Positions 1 through 5,451 of a stretch of DNA of 7,948 bases are shown one piece after another; the stretch's first letter is position 1; every line of letters starts with the position of its first letter. Under the pieces are notes generated by a model. That model had not been told where the DNA came from and searched no databases. It saw nothing but the letters and a program-made list of their open reading frames with translations. The stretch comes from DATIJJ01 sp039936115 (lineage in GTDB: Bacteria; Pseudomonadota; Gammaproteobacteria; DSM-16500), in assembly GCA_039936115.1 (NCBI GenBank), contig JBDTIZ010000128.1:1-7948 (forward strand). The letters are read 5' to 3'. Both the position numbers and the translations under genes were made by a program.

Positions 1-16
1 ATATTAAAAATGAATA

Positions 17-565
17 TTAGTTTGAATCACCTTTCGTCGGCATCATTCTAAGCAACACATTATCTTTTTTTATCACATGGTGATACAACGCAGCTAATAT
101 ATGAATTGAAACCACTGTAATGATGACAATCGCCAACGTGTTATGAATTGAAAAAGCGAGATCATCAATCGCTTTGCTTTTTGGAATAGGCAAAGCAAAT
201 TTAAAGCTAAAAAAATGCGGAATATACCCAGCAGCCACTGAACCAACCCAACCGCAAATAGGCATCGCAATCAAAACAGCATACAAAAGCCAATGTACCG
301 TGCGCTCTGCAATACGTTCCCACACTGCAGTGCCAGGCAACGACGGTTTAGGATTTATTAACATCCATAACAACCGAAGCGCCATCAAACAAAGAATTGT
401 AATACCTGTGACTTTATGAATGTTGACTACATCTTCTCGCGTAGCCTCATTCGCAACATCATCCATAAAATAACCGACGAATATCATCACCAACACAAGA
501 AGAAAAATCAGCCAATGAAAAAATTTAGCGACCGAGCCGTAAGTTGTTTGAGAGTTTTTTAACAT
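17..565 (-). CDS. Cytochrome b561-family membrane protein (di-haem, CybB/YodB-like)
   Basis: A 182-residue integral inner-membrane protein of the bacterial cytochrome b561 family. Family members carry two b-type haems between four helices and pass electrons between quinones or superoxide and other carriers. Four hydrophobic segments are visible at about residues 15-34, 50-70, 89-110 and 138-160. The likely haem-ligating histidines stand where the family has them: H17 (FFHW), H50 (NIHK, followed by TG), H141 (SIHN) and H155 (SIHI). Length is normal for the family (about 175-190). The ATG at 563-565 is the first in frame, and a weak GGA-type ribosome site lies about 10 bases upstream. The gene is separated from the upstream pilin by a hairpin terminator, so it probably has its own promoter, which I could not define. 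Family assignment is firm; the electron donor and acceptor cannot be told from sequence. Confidence 0.93.
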   Translation of the reverse strand: MLKNSQTTYGSVAKFFHWLIFLLVLVMIFVGYFMDDVANEATREDVVNIHKVTGITILCLMALRLLWMLINPKPSLPGTAVWERIAERTVHWLLYAVLIAMPICGWVGSVAAGYIPHFFSFKFALPIPKSKAIDDLAFSIHNTLAIVIITVVSIHILAALYHHVIKKDNVLLRMMPTKGDSN

Positions 566-601
566 ATATATGGTCCATCAGTGACTGCGATACAAAAGCT
601 T

Positions 602-635
602 TAAATAAAAAAAGCAGCTGAATCAGCTGCTTTTT
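602..635 (-). terminator. Rho-independent terminator of the pilin gene
   Basis: A perfect 12-bp inverted repeat, 609-620 against 624-635, has a core of GCAGCTG / CAGCTGC around a 3-base loop (AAT). Read on the minus strand, the stem runs into a T-rich tract (TTTTTTTATTT). It starts 20 bases after the pilin stop codon, the standard place for an intrinsic terminator. The T5 on the other side could let it work weakly in both directions, but no plus-strand gene ends here. Confidence 0.85.
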
Positions 636-654
636 ATTTTCGATGGATAATTTT

Positions 655-1089
655 TTATTCGACTACTGTCACTGTCAGAGAACCCGCAGTACTGCAATCG
701 GGGGTTAATTTAGAGTTTTGACCGACTAGACTTTTCAGCATGGTACAAGCGTTTGCTGGAACACTTGGAACGGTCATTGAATAAGAATTTGCACCAACTG
801 CTTTTACGGTAAATGGCCCGCCCCATGGAGAGTTAGGGAGTGCGTTTCCTGGTAAATAAGGAGTCAAATCAGCAGCAGAGATACCGCTAAGAGTGCCTGT
901 CGCTGCTAGAAAACTTTCGCCAGCCGCCATTACCCCTGTAATATTATCCATTGTGGCTGCTACTTTTTGATTAGTCGAAGCAGATTGATAATAACGGATA
1001 GACATAACAATGATCATCGCCGCAATCGCTAATACCAACATGATTTCCAAGAGAGTTACGCCAAGAACGGATTTGAAAGACTTCTTCAT
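655..1089 (-). CDS. Type IVb-like prepilin (PilS/TcpA-type major pilin), orphan
   Basis: A prepilin of 144 residues with start ATG at 1087-1089. An in-frame ATG 12 bases further upstream (1099-1101) overlaps the AAGGA ribosome site itself, so the inner start is preferred. The leader is short and basic (MKKSFKSVLG) and ends in the Gly that prepilin peptidase cuts after. The mature protein begins VTLLE, with the conserved Glu at +5, then a hydrophobic stretch of about 20 residues (LLEIMLVLAIAAMIIVMSI) that packs into the pilus core. A non-Phe first mature residue and two C-terminal cysteines (C115, C132), able to close a D-region disulfide loop, fit the PilS/TcpA type IVb class better than PilA. 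A WGGPF segment at about 89-93 also resembles that class. No assembly gene (ATPase, platform protein, secretin, peptidase) is in the window. It could also be a pseudopilin of a secretion system. Confidence 0.82.
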   Translation of the reverse strand: MKKSFKSVLGVTLLEIMLVLAIAAMIIVMSIRYYQSASTNQKVAATMDNITGVMAAGESFLAATGTLSGISAADLTPYLPGNALPNSPWGGPFTVKAVGANSYSMTVPSVPANACTMLKSLVGQNSKLTPDCSTAGSLTVTVVE

Positions 1090-1169
1090 AGCACTTATCA
1101 TCCTTATTAATGACTAAAATTTTATGCCCGCGTCTTCACCCAATCTTAAGCTTTTGAGACGGATGAACC

Positions 1170-1197
1170 TTGCAACTTTGTTGTTAAAGGGTACTAT
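1170..1197 (+). promoter_or_regulatory. Candidate sigma70 promoter for the esterase
   Basis: TTGCAA (1170-1175) and TACTAT (1192-1197) are 16 bases apart, resembling a sigma70 -35/-10 pair, and would start transcription near 1204, leaving a leader of about 48 bases. The -10 overlaps the ATG of the possible upstream ORF at 1196, so both cannot be functional as described. This is pattern matching only. Confidence 0.35.
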
Positions 1198-1258
1198 GTC
1201 TTCGCTCCGTAAGCAAGTACGAGACAACCAGAAGAAGGACTATAAAATAAGATGTTAG
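1196..1258 (+). CDS. Possible 20-codon upstream ORF overlapping the esterase start
   Basis: ATG at 1196 follows an AAAGGG sequence with 4 bases between, and the frame runs 20 codons to a TAG at 1256-1258, seven bases inside the esterase gene. The peptide is highly charged (starts MSSLRKQ, contains NQKKDYK, ends RC) and has no recognisable domain. The esterase's own AAGGA site (1235-1239) lies inside this ORF, so translation could be coupled. A candidate promoter -10 box overlaps its ATG, which argues against it. It may well be a chance ORF. Confidence 0.2.
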   Translation: MSSLRKQVRDNQKKDYKIRC

Positions 1259-1920
1259 ACATACTTCCCAGCATTGAAATTAATCCAGCGAAACCGCCTA
1301 TCGGTTCGGTTATTTTGTTGCATGGCTTGGGGGCAGATGGAAATGATTTTGTTCCAATTATCCCTGAGTTGAATTTGCCAGAAAGCTGCCCTTTGCGTTT
1401 TGTTTTTCCAAACGCGCCGGCAATACCTGTGACAATCAACAATGGCTACATTATGCCCGCATGGTATGACATCGCTTCACTCAGCCTAGATCAACGCGCG
1501 GATCAAGCGGGTATTATAAAATCGGTTGCAGCCGTGCAGCAACTCATCCTGCGCGAAGAAAAACTAGGAATCCCTGCTGATAAAATTATTTTGGCCGGTT
1601 TTTCTCAAGGTGCGGTCATTGCCTTAACGACAGGCCTCACTTTTCCTAAACGTTTAGGCGGAATACTCGCTTTGTCGGGTTACTTACCACAACCAGAAAT
1701 CCTTATGCAAAATGCTGATCCTTTGAATAAATCGACACCTATTTTTCTGGGCCATGGCATACAAGATCCGGTGGTACCACTCTTCTTAGGCGAGGCAATC
1801 CACCAAACATTAACTGCGCATCATTATTCTGTTAGTTGGCATCGTTACATGATGGCGCATTCTGTTTGCGCTATGGAAATTAAAGATATTGGGGAATGGC
1901 TTGGGAAAATCTTTGGGTGA
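1252..1920 (+). CDS. Carboxylesterase / lysophospholipase-family alpha/beta hydrolase
   Basis: A 222-residue cytoplasmic serine hydrolase of the phospholipase/carboxylesterase family (Abhydrolase_2; acyl-protein thioesterase relatives), which cleaves short acyl esters, lysophospholipids or thioesters. The catalytic triad is complete: S118 in the nucleophile elbow GFSQG, D172 in the DPVVP motif and H203 in MAHSV. The oxyanion-loop motif HGLGADGND is at 24-32, and the family's AWYD motif is at 70-73. There is no signal peptide. The start at 1252 is forced by an in-frame TAA at 1243-1245; the AAGGA site at 1235-1239 is 12 bases away, longer than ideal. It is the only supported plus-strand gene, divergent from the pilin and convergent with the third outer-membrane barrel gene. 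The family is certain; the natural substrate is not, since sequence does not separate esterase from thioesterase or lysophospholipase activity. Confidence 0.93.
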   Translation: MLDILPSIEINPAKPPIGSVILLHGLGADGNDFVPIIPELNLPESCPLRFVFPNAPAIPVTINNGYIMPAWYDIASLSLDQRADQAGIIKSVAAVQQLILREEKLGIPADKIILAGFSQGAVIALTTGLTFPKRLGGILALSGYLPQPEILMQNADPLNKSTPIFLGHGIQDPVVPLFLGEAIHQTLTAHHYSVSWHRYMMAHSVCAMEIKDIGEWLGKIFG

Positions 1921-1941
1921 CTCTAACGTTTGTCATCTTGC

Positions 1942-1967
1942 AGGGGCGAACCCGTGTGTTCGCCCCT
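1942..1967. repeat. GGGGCGAAC hairpin repeat, copy 1, between convergent genes
   Basis: A perfect 10-bp inverted repeat, AGGGGCGAAC (1942-1951) and GTTCGCCCCT (1958-1967), flanks a 6-base loop CCGTGT. It fills the 69-base gap between the converging esterase and barrel genes, so a transcript from either side would fold into a GC-rich stem. No T-tract follows directly on either strand; the T8 at 1984-1991 is 16 bases past the stem on the plus strand. It may stabilise or end transcripts, but the second, diverged copy at 5388-5424 suggests a dispersed repeat family rather than a dedicated terminator. Confidence 0.75.
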
Positions 1968-1989
1968 ACGAAAGCAGGACTGGTTTTTT

Positions 1990-2598
1990 TTACCCAACCA
2001 AATAAGTAAGACCGATAGAATAAAGATCAAAATTACCTGTGGTGTTATTGCCCTTGGCTCTTTGCCACTGAGCATGAACAGACATACTTGGGTAGAAGGA
2101 ATAATCTCCGCCAATTCCAAAATAATATCCTGTCGTGTGATGTGTGCCGGTGTTGACCAAAATACCATTCGCATTAGCAAATGCTGTATTTGTTGCTTTG
2201 ACTTCTGAGCGTAATCGGGCAACACCCAATTTTGCAAACAACTCAGCACCACTCGTACCTATGGGCAATATAGCTTTTGCCGCAACATCGAAGGCACTAT
2301 TGTTAGCAGTTGCAACATTTGTCCCAAATGCTTTTGCTTTGATCTGCGAATACCAGGTGTAGCCTATTTCACCGCCTAAAAACGGCATAAATTTATAACC
2401 CACGTTGAGATTCGATCCCCAACCTGTATTTGATTTTGAACTGTTAGTCGCATAACTTACATTGGTTGCTCTAGATGCGCCCACATTTGCATCAAGATAC
2501 CAGCCACTTGGTAAAGGTGCTACAGCAAATGCGGTGACTGATGCGCTTAGTGCAGCAAAACCTGCTGTTGCCAACGCAATTATTTTTATTTTTTTCAC
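1990..2598 (-). CDS. Small outer-membrane beta-barrel protein (OmpA-like/opacity-type), GTG start
   Basis: A 202-residue exported protein. Residues 1-25 are a textbook Sec signal (MKK, hydrophobic core, cut after VTAFA). The rest alternates polar and non-polar residues in about eight strands, for example GWYLDANVG (32-40), SNLNVGYKF (62-70), GGEIGYTWY (75-83), AELFAKLGV (118-126), TGYYFGIGG (156-164), SVHAQWQR (173-180) and LYSIGLTYLVG (192-202), so an 8-stranded barrel of the OMP_b-brl/OmpA transmembrane type is likely. The start is GTG at 2596-2598, chosen because a perfect AGGAGG lies 5 bases upstream. Only 12 bases separate it from the stop of the preceding barrel gene, so the two are probably one transcript. 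The sequence differs from the two upstream barrels. It ends in Gly rather than an aromatic residue. The ligand or role cannot be told. Confidence 0.85.
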   Translation of the reverse strand: MKKIKIIALATAGFAALSASVTAFAVAPLPSGWYLDANVGASRATNVSYATNSSKSNTGWGSNLNVGYKFMPFLGGEIGYTWYSQIKAKAFGTNVATANNSAFDVAAKAILPIGTSGAELFAKLGVARLRSEVKATNTAFANANGILVNTGTHHTTGYYFGIGGDYSFYPSMSVHAQWQRAKGNNTTGNFDLYSIGLTYLVG

Positions 2599-2603
2599 AC
2601 TAT

Positions 2604-2609
2604 CCTCCT
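2604..2609 (-). promoter_or_regulatory. Perfect Shine-Dalgarno site deciding a GTG start
   Basis: AGGAGG on the minus strand stands 5 bases before GTG (2596-2598) and one base after the TAA stop (2611-2613) of the upstream barrel gene. No ATG competes in frame near the signal peptide, so this site fixes the GTG start and suggests strong, possibly coupled, translation. Confidence 0.8.
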
Positions 2610-2610
2610 A

Positions 2611-3243
2611 TTAACAGAAATTATAGAGCACTCCAACATTGATCAAGTTATCGCGCGCACAAATTATGTTGCCGAATGAATTAAAACTTCGATAACTTGT
2701 GTAATCGTATTCGCCACGCACACTCCAATTATTAGAAAAATTACCTTGCAAACCAATACCAAGCTGACCGCCAGTTACTGTTTTTTTACTCAGATTTGAG
2801 GTTGCATAAGATGGCACAACAGTCTGATGAAAATCAAACCGTGATCGAATTCCACCGAGACGCAAATAAACTAACGCAGCAGGATTAATATTATAACCAG
2901 GTATTATGCTTCCACCATAACTGTAGCGAAGCCTCATGCTTACACTTGCAGGCACAGTGCCGGTATTAATTGTTTTGGTGCTAGTATTCGCTGAACTTCC
3001 ATCGCCAAATATTTCACCGGCTAAATAAAATTGTGGCGTCAGATCCGTACCAACGCCCGCGAAAAAACCGCCGAACACACCATTTTCACTGAAATTTGTT
3101 CGAGCGCCGCTAACATCACGTACTTTCCAATGCCCTGTGTCAACGCCTATTCTCGCGCCTAAATAAGGGACTTCAGAACTCGCTGAAAGTGCCTCTGAAC
3201 TTGCAAGTAAAATAATACTGGCGACAAATGTTTTCCTAAACAT
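2611..3243 (-). CDS. Outer-membrane beta-barrel protein, paralogue of the 3409-3936 gene
   Basis: A 210-residue exported protein with a signal peptide of about 21 residues (cut near ALSA/SS) followed by an 8-strand-type barrel pattern. It shares ordered blocks with the neighbouring barrel gene at 3409-3936: PYLGA at 26-30, FYLAGEIF at 72-79, YSYGGSIIPGY at 107-117, TGGQLGIGLQ at 157-166 and NW..RGEYDYT.YR.F at 172-187. The two therefore arose by tandem duplication. This copy is longer, mainly in the segments at about 35-55, 80-105 and 138-156, which would be surface loops. Residues C195 and C210 are its only cysteines in the mature part, and C210 is the last residue, where barrels normally end in Phe. 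The ATG has a GGAG site 7 bases upstream. It is probably the first gene of a two-gene unit with the barrel gene at 1990-2598. Function is unknown. Confidence 0.85.
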   Translation of the reverse strand: MFRKTFVASIILLASSEALSASSEVPYLGARIGVDTGHWKVRDVSGARTNFSENGVFGGFFAGVGTDLTPQFYLAGEIFGDGSSANTSTKTINTGTVPASVSMRLRYSYGGSIIPGYNINPAALVYLRLGGIRSRFDFHQTVVPSYATSNLSKKTVTGGQLGIGLQGNFSNNWSVRGEYDYTSYRSFNSFGNIICARDNLINVGVLYNFC

Positions 3244-3362
3244 GACTTCGCTCCATCAAAAAATACTGTCACTAGGGTACTATCTTAACGTTAAAATTGA
3301 AATCGCGTTTTTTGAGGAAGGTTTTTTGATTAACAGAGAAGAGATACAACAGAAGAAAAATG
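3244..3362 (-). promoter_or_regulatory. Leader region of the two-gene barrel unit, with a 10-base palindrome
   Basis: This AT-rich spacer lies between the terminator of the upstream barrel gene and the ATG at 3243. It contains a perfect palindrome TTAACGTTAA at 3285-3294, about 40 bases upstream of the start codon, which could be an operator or chance in AT-rich DNA. I see no convincing -35/-10 pair; a poor TAAGAT-like -10 overlaps the edge of the palindrome on the minus strand. Confidence 0.3.
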
Positions 3363-3394
3363 TATCTTCCCGTGTTCTTTTACACGGGAAGATA
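3363..3394 (-). terminator. Rho-independent terminator of the first barrel gene
   Basis: A perfect 13-bp stem, TATCTTCCCGTGT (3363-3375) with ACACGGGAAGATA (3382-3394), has a 6-base loop. It begins 14 bases after the TAG stop at 3409-3411 and is followed on the minus strand by ACATTTTTCTTC, a T-rich tract slightly offset from the stem. It separates this gene from the next barrel gene, so the duplicated genes are likely transcribed separately or with partial read-through. Confidence 0.8.
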
Positions 3395-3408
3395 ACAAAA
3401 CAACATGG

Positions 3409-3936
3409 CTATTCAAATTTGTAAACTAAGCCCAAATTGAATGCATCGGATTTAGCGCTGAAGTTACGATATTTGGTGTAATCGTATTCGCCGCGGATAT
3501 CCCAGTTTTGGGTAAGACTGGTTTGCAGACCCATACCAATTTGACCGCCAGTTCGTGTGTTATTTGTGCTGCCGAAACGTGTTTTTACCACACCAACACG
3601 CCCAAACACCATGCTGTGCTCACTCAACATAAGACCTGGAATAAAGCTTAAGCCGTATCCGTAGGTTGTTCTCAAGCTTGGAACACCGAAAGTTGTATTT
3701 GAATTTAAGACGGATGTGCCCAGGTTTGCGAATAATTCACCTGCCAGATAAATATTTTGATTCACTATTGCGCCGTAACCACCAAATACTGTCAATGGTA
3801 TGCCGCGAAAATTAGAATAACCCGATGTCGTGTTAACTAATCCTAAACCTGCGCCAAGATAAGGTGCTCCTGCTGCACAAGCCATGGTTGAGGTAGCAGC
3901 TAGAACAGCACTTGCAACTAACAACTTTTTAAACAT
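3409..3936 (-). CDS. Outer-membrane beta-barrel protein, paralogue of the 2611-3243 gene
   Basis: A 175-residue exported protein. The signal peptide covers about residues 1-22 (MFKKLL, hydrophobic core, MACAA/G). The Cys at position 20 does not sit in a convincing lipobox, so it is not called a lipoprotein. The mature chain has the alternating pattern of a small 8-stranded outer-membrane barrel, and its blocks match the neighbour: PYLGA at 25-29, IYLAGELF at 62-69, YGYGLSFIPG at 92-101, TGGQIGMGLQ at 129-138 and NW..RGEYDYT.YR.F at 144-159. It ends in YKFE, with the aromatic residue one place before the end. The ATG is preceded by AGGAG with a 6-base gap. A strong terminator follows the gene and a long spacer precedes it, so it is probably a single-gene unit. 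Role unknown; adhesin, serum-resistance or structural barrel are all possible. Confidence 0.85.
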   Translation of the reverse strand: MFKKLLVASAVLAATSTMACAAGAPYLGAGLGLVNTTSGYSNFRGIPLTVFGGYGAIVNQNIYLAGELFANLGTSVLNSNTTFGVPSLRTTYGYGLSFIPGLMLSEHSMVFGRVGVVKTRFGSTNNTRTGGQIGMGLQTSLTQNWDIRGEYDYTKYRNFSAKSDAFNLGLVYKFE

Positions 3937-4292
3937 GTTGAACTCCTAAATATTTTTTTCCTTACTAAAGTTTTAACAACACCACGAAAACAAATGAGGG
4001 GATGAGACTTTTCTTCAAAAGTTTCTTCAATGTTGTTGGATTGATTTCTCGTCCAGAATATATCTTGAGAGGTGACATGATGATTTCTATCTAAGCATCC
4101 GTGGATTACAACTCAGTTGTACCAGATAGAATGAGTTGCGGATCATATAGCATTATGAACAGTTATTCAACATTTTCAGTAAAATCAATACGATTGGGCA
4201 AATATTGTTCTGATTATTTTTTGCCTACAACTACAAGATGTCATTCCCGGAAGGAGGGAATGACAAGTCTTTATATACCTATACGCAATAGA
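3937..4292. other. 356-base intergenic region between guaC and the first barrel gene
   Basis: No convincing gene was seen on either strand. It holds the ribosome site of the barrel gene (AGGAG read on the minus strand, just above 3936) and presumably that gene's promoter and the guaC 3' end. Two inverted repeats stand out: TACAACT-C-AGTTGTA at 4107-4121 and the hairpin at 4239-4265. A plus-strand frame from 4101 to 4379 runs into guaC antisense and has no ribosome site or recognisable domain. I could not find a clear -35/-10 pair for the barrel gene. Confidence 0.55.
4239..4265. repeat. TGTCATTCCC hairpin repeat downstream of guaC
   Basis: Perfect 10-bp arms TGTCATTCCC (4239-4248) and GGGAATGACA (4256-4265) flank a 7-base loop GGAAGGA. 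It lies 27 bases after the guaC stop. The ATTCCC...GGGAAT layout resembles short dispersed palindromes common in proteobacterial genomes (from general knowledge). There is no T-tract on the minus strand, so it is called a repeat, although it could end or protect the guaC transcript. Confidence 0.7.
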
Positions 4293-5351
4293 CTACTTAT
4301 GACTCCCATTCGTAATGTACGGCACAAACACTTCATTCATTTGCTTACTCACACGAATAAACGTAGTGCGTTTAGATAATTCTTTTAAACGCTCAGCGCC
4401 CACATAAGTGCAAGTCGAACGCAAACCGCCTAGAATATCTAACACCGTATTCTTAACGGGGCCGCGATACGGAACATTGACCGAACGTCCTTCACTCGCA
4501 CGATATTCAGCAACGCTGCCATAATATTTTTCCATCGCTTCAGTTGAACTCATACCATAAAAGCGTTTGTATTTTTTACCATTGTCTTCTATCACATCAC
4601 CAAGACATTCATCATGTCCTGACATCATCCCGCCTAACATAATAAAATCCGCGCCTGCTGCAAATCCTTTTGCCACATCGCCAGGCGTTGCACAACCGCC
4701 ATCGGCACACACGTGACCGCCCAATCCATGCGCTGCATCTGCACATTCAATAATCGCAGATAATTGCGGATAACCTACGCCAGTTTTTTCGCGCGTGGTG
4801 CAGACAGATCCTGGACCAATGCCAATTTTAACGATATCAGCACCCGATAAAATCAATTCTTCAACCATTTCGCCCGTCACGACATTGCCAGCCATAATCA
4901 CTTTATTGGGATAAGTTGTTCGCAAACGTTCCAGGAATTTAACAAATCGTTCTGTGTAACCGTTCGCAACATCCAAACAAATCATCGGCACATCAACCAC
5001 CGACATAATTGATTCCAATCGCTCAAACTCGCGCTCAGCAAGACCAATCGATACAAAACAAGATGCAAGAACTTCGGGATGTCTATCAGCAAACATTTTC
5101 CATTCAGTTACCGCATGAAATTTATCCATTGCAGTCAATAAACCATGTTCAGACAAAGCATTTGCCATGGCAAATGTACCCGTATGATCCATATTCGCTG
5201 CAATGATTGGCACACCTTTCCAAGCGGTTCCGGAATTTCTAAATCGAAGCTCGCGTGTCAATAACACTTCTGAGCGTGATTTTAATACGCTACGCTTTGG
5301 CCGAATTAACACATCATTAAAATCAAGCTTCACATCGTATTCAATACGCAT
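4293..5351 (-). CDS. guaC: GMP reductase
   Basis: A 352-residue cytosolic (beta/alpha)8 enzyme that reduces GMP to IMP and ammonia with NADPH, returning guanine nucleotides to the purine pool. It aligns with E. coli GuaC (347 residues) from MRIE..KL.F.DVLIRPKRS through the catalytic loop GIGPGSVCTT, with nucleophile C184, to the phosphate-binding DGGCATPGDVAK (217-228), LGGM (239-242) and the RTTFIRV tail (328-334). This separates it from IMP dehydrogenase: there is no CBS domain and it has the GMPR-type loop. K77, D127 and E287 match conserved residues, but the motif usually MDTVGTF reads MDHTGTF (54-60), HKH reads DKF (76-78) and STGTSD reads SIGLAE (101-106). The start ATG has AAGGGA 6 bases upstream and a TATAAT box beyond that. 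It lies downstream of rsmB with a 100-base gap, so it probably has its own promoter. Confidence 0.93.
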   Translation of the reverse strand: MRIEYDVKLDFNDVLIRPKRSVLKSRSEVLLTRELRFRNSGTAWKGVPIIAANMDHTGTFAMANALSEHGLLTAMDKFHAVTEWKMFADRHPEVLASCFVSIGLAEREFERLESIMSVVDVPMICLDVANGYTERFVKFLERLRTTYPNKVIMAGNVVTGEMVEELILSGADIVKIGIGPGSVCTTREKTGVGYPQLSAIIECADAAHGLGGHVCADGGCATPGDVAKGFAAGADFIMLGGMMSGHDECLGDVIEDNGKKYKRFYGMSSTEAMEKYYGSVAEYRASEGRSVNVPYRGPVKNTVLDILGGLRSTCTYVGAERLKELSKRTTFIRVSKQMNEVFVPYITNGSHK

Positions 5352-5371
5352 AGCGATTCCCTTATCAAACT

Positions 5372-5377
5372 ATTATA
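5372..5377 (-). promoter_or_regulatory. Candidate -10 box of guaC
   Basis: A consensus TATAAT on the minus strand would start transcription about 14 bases before the guaC ATG. No good -35 lies at 16-18 bases; that place is taken by the GC-rich arm of the adjacent hairpin repeat, so the promoter may be weak or activator-dependent. Confidence 0.45.
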
Positions 5378-5387
5378 GGCTTTTGCC

Positions 5388-5424
5388 TTTTGTTGGGGCG
5401 AACCATGTGTTCGTTCCAACAAAA
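5388..5424. repeat. GGGGCGAAC hairpin repeat, copy 2, between rsmB and guaC
   Basis: 16-base arms TTTTGTTGGGGCGAAC (5388-5403) and GTTCGTTCCAACAAAA (5409-5424) enclose the loop CATGT. Fourteen positions pair perfectly; the other two (5397/5415 and 5398/5414) are G-T, so a plus-strand RNA keeps a full stem by G-U pairs while a minus-strand RNA has two A-C mismatches. The core GGGGCGAACC..GTGTTCG matches copy 1 at 1942-1967. It lies in the 100-base gap between two minus-strand genes and directly upstream of the guaC -10 box. Confidence 0.72.
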
Positions 5425-5451
5425 GAACAGCGAATCAACGATTACCAAACT

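Noticed and set aside
655..1101. Longer pilin start at the ATG at 1099-1101
   Set aside because: That ATG overlaps the AAGGA ribosome site, leaving no spacing. The inner ATG gives a standard 10-residue basic prepilin leader.
1102..1169. Sigma54 or strong sigma70 promoter for the pilin gene
   Set aside because: No TGGCAC-N5-TTGC pattern was found; an ATAAAAT stretch near 1119-1125 could be a -10 but has no matching -35.
1923..2252. Minus-strand frame of 109 codons overlapping the third barrel gene
   Set aside because: It lies in another frame within the signal-peptide-bearing barrel gene, which has a perfect ribosome site and a clear strand pattern, and it runs into the hairpin repeat.
3409..3936. 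Reading the 3409-3936 product as a lipoprotein because of Cys at position 20
   Set aside because: The residues before the Cys (STMA) do not fit a lipobox, and a signal peptidase I site follows directly (CAA/G).
4239..4265. Calling the TGTCATTCCC hairpin a standard terminator of guaC
   Set aside because: No T-tract follows on the minus strand, and the form resembles dispersed palindromes, so it is listed as a repeat.
4101..4379. Plus-strand frame of 92 codons in the spacer and over the guaC 3' end
   Set aside because: No ribosome site or domain; the second half is antisense to well-conserved guaC sequence and the first half crosses a hairpin repeat.
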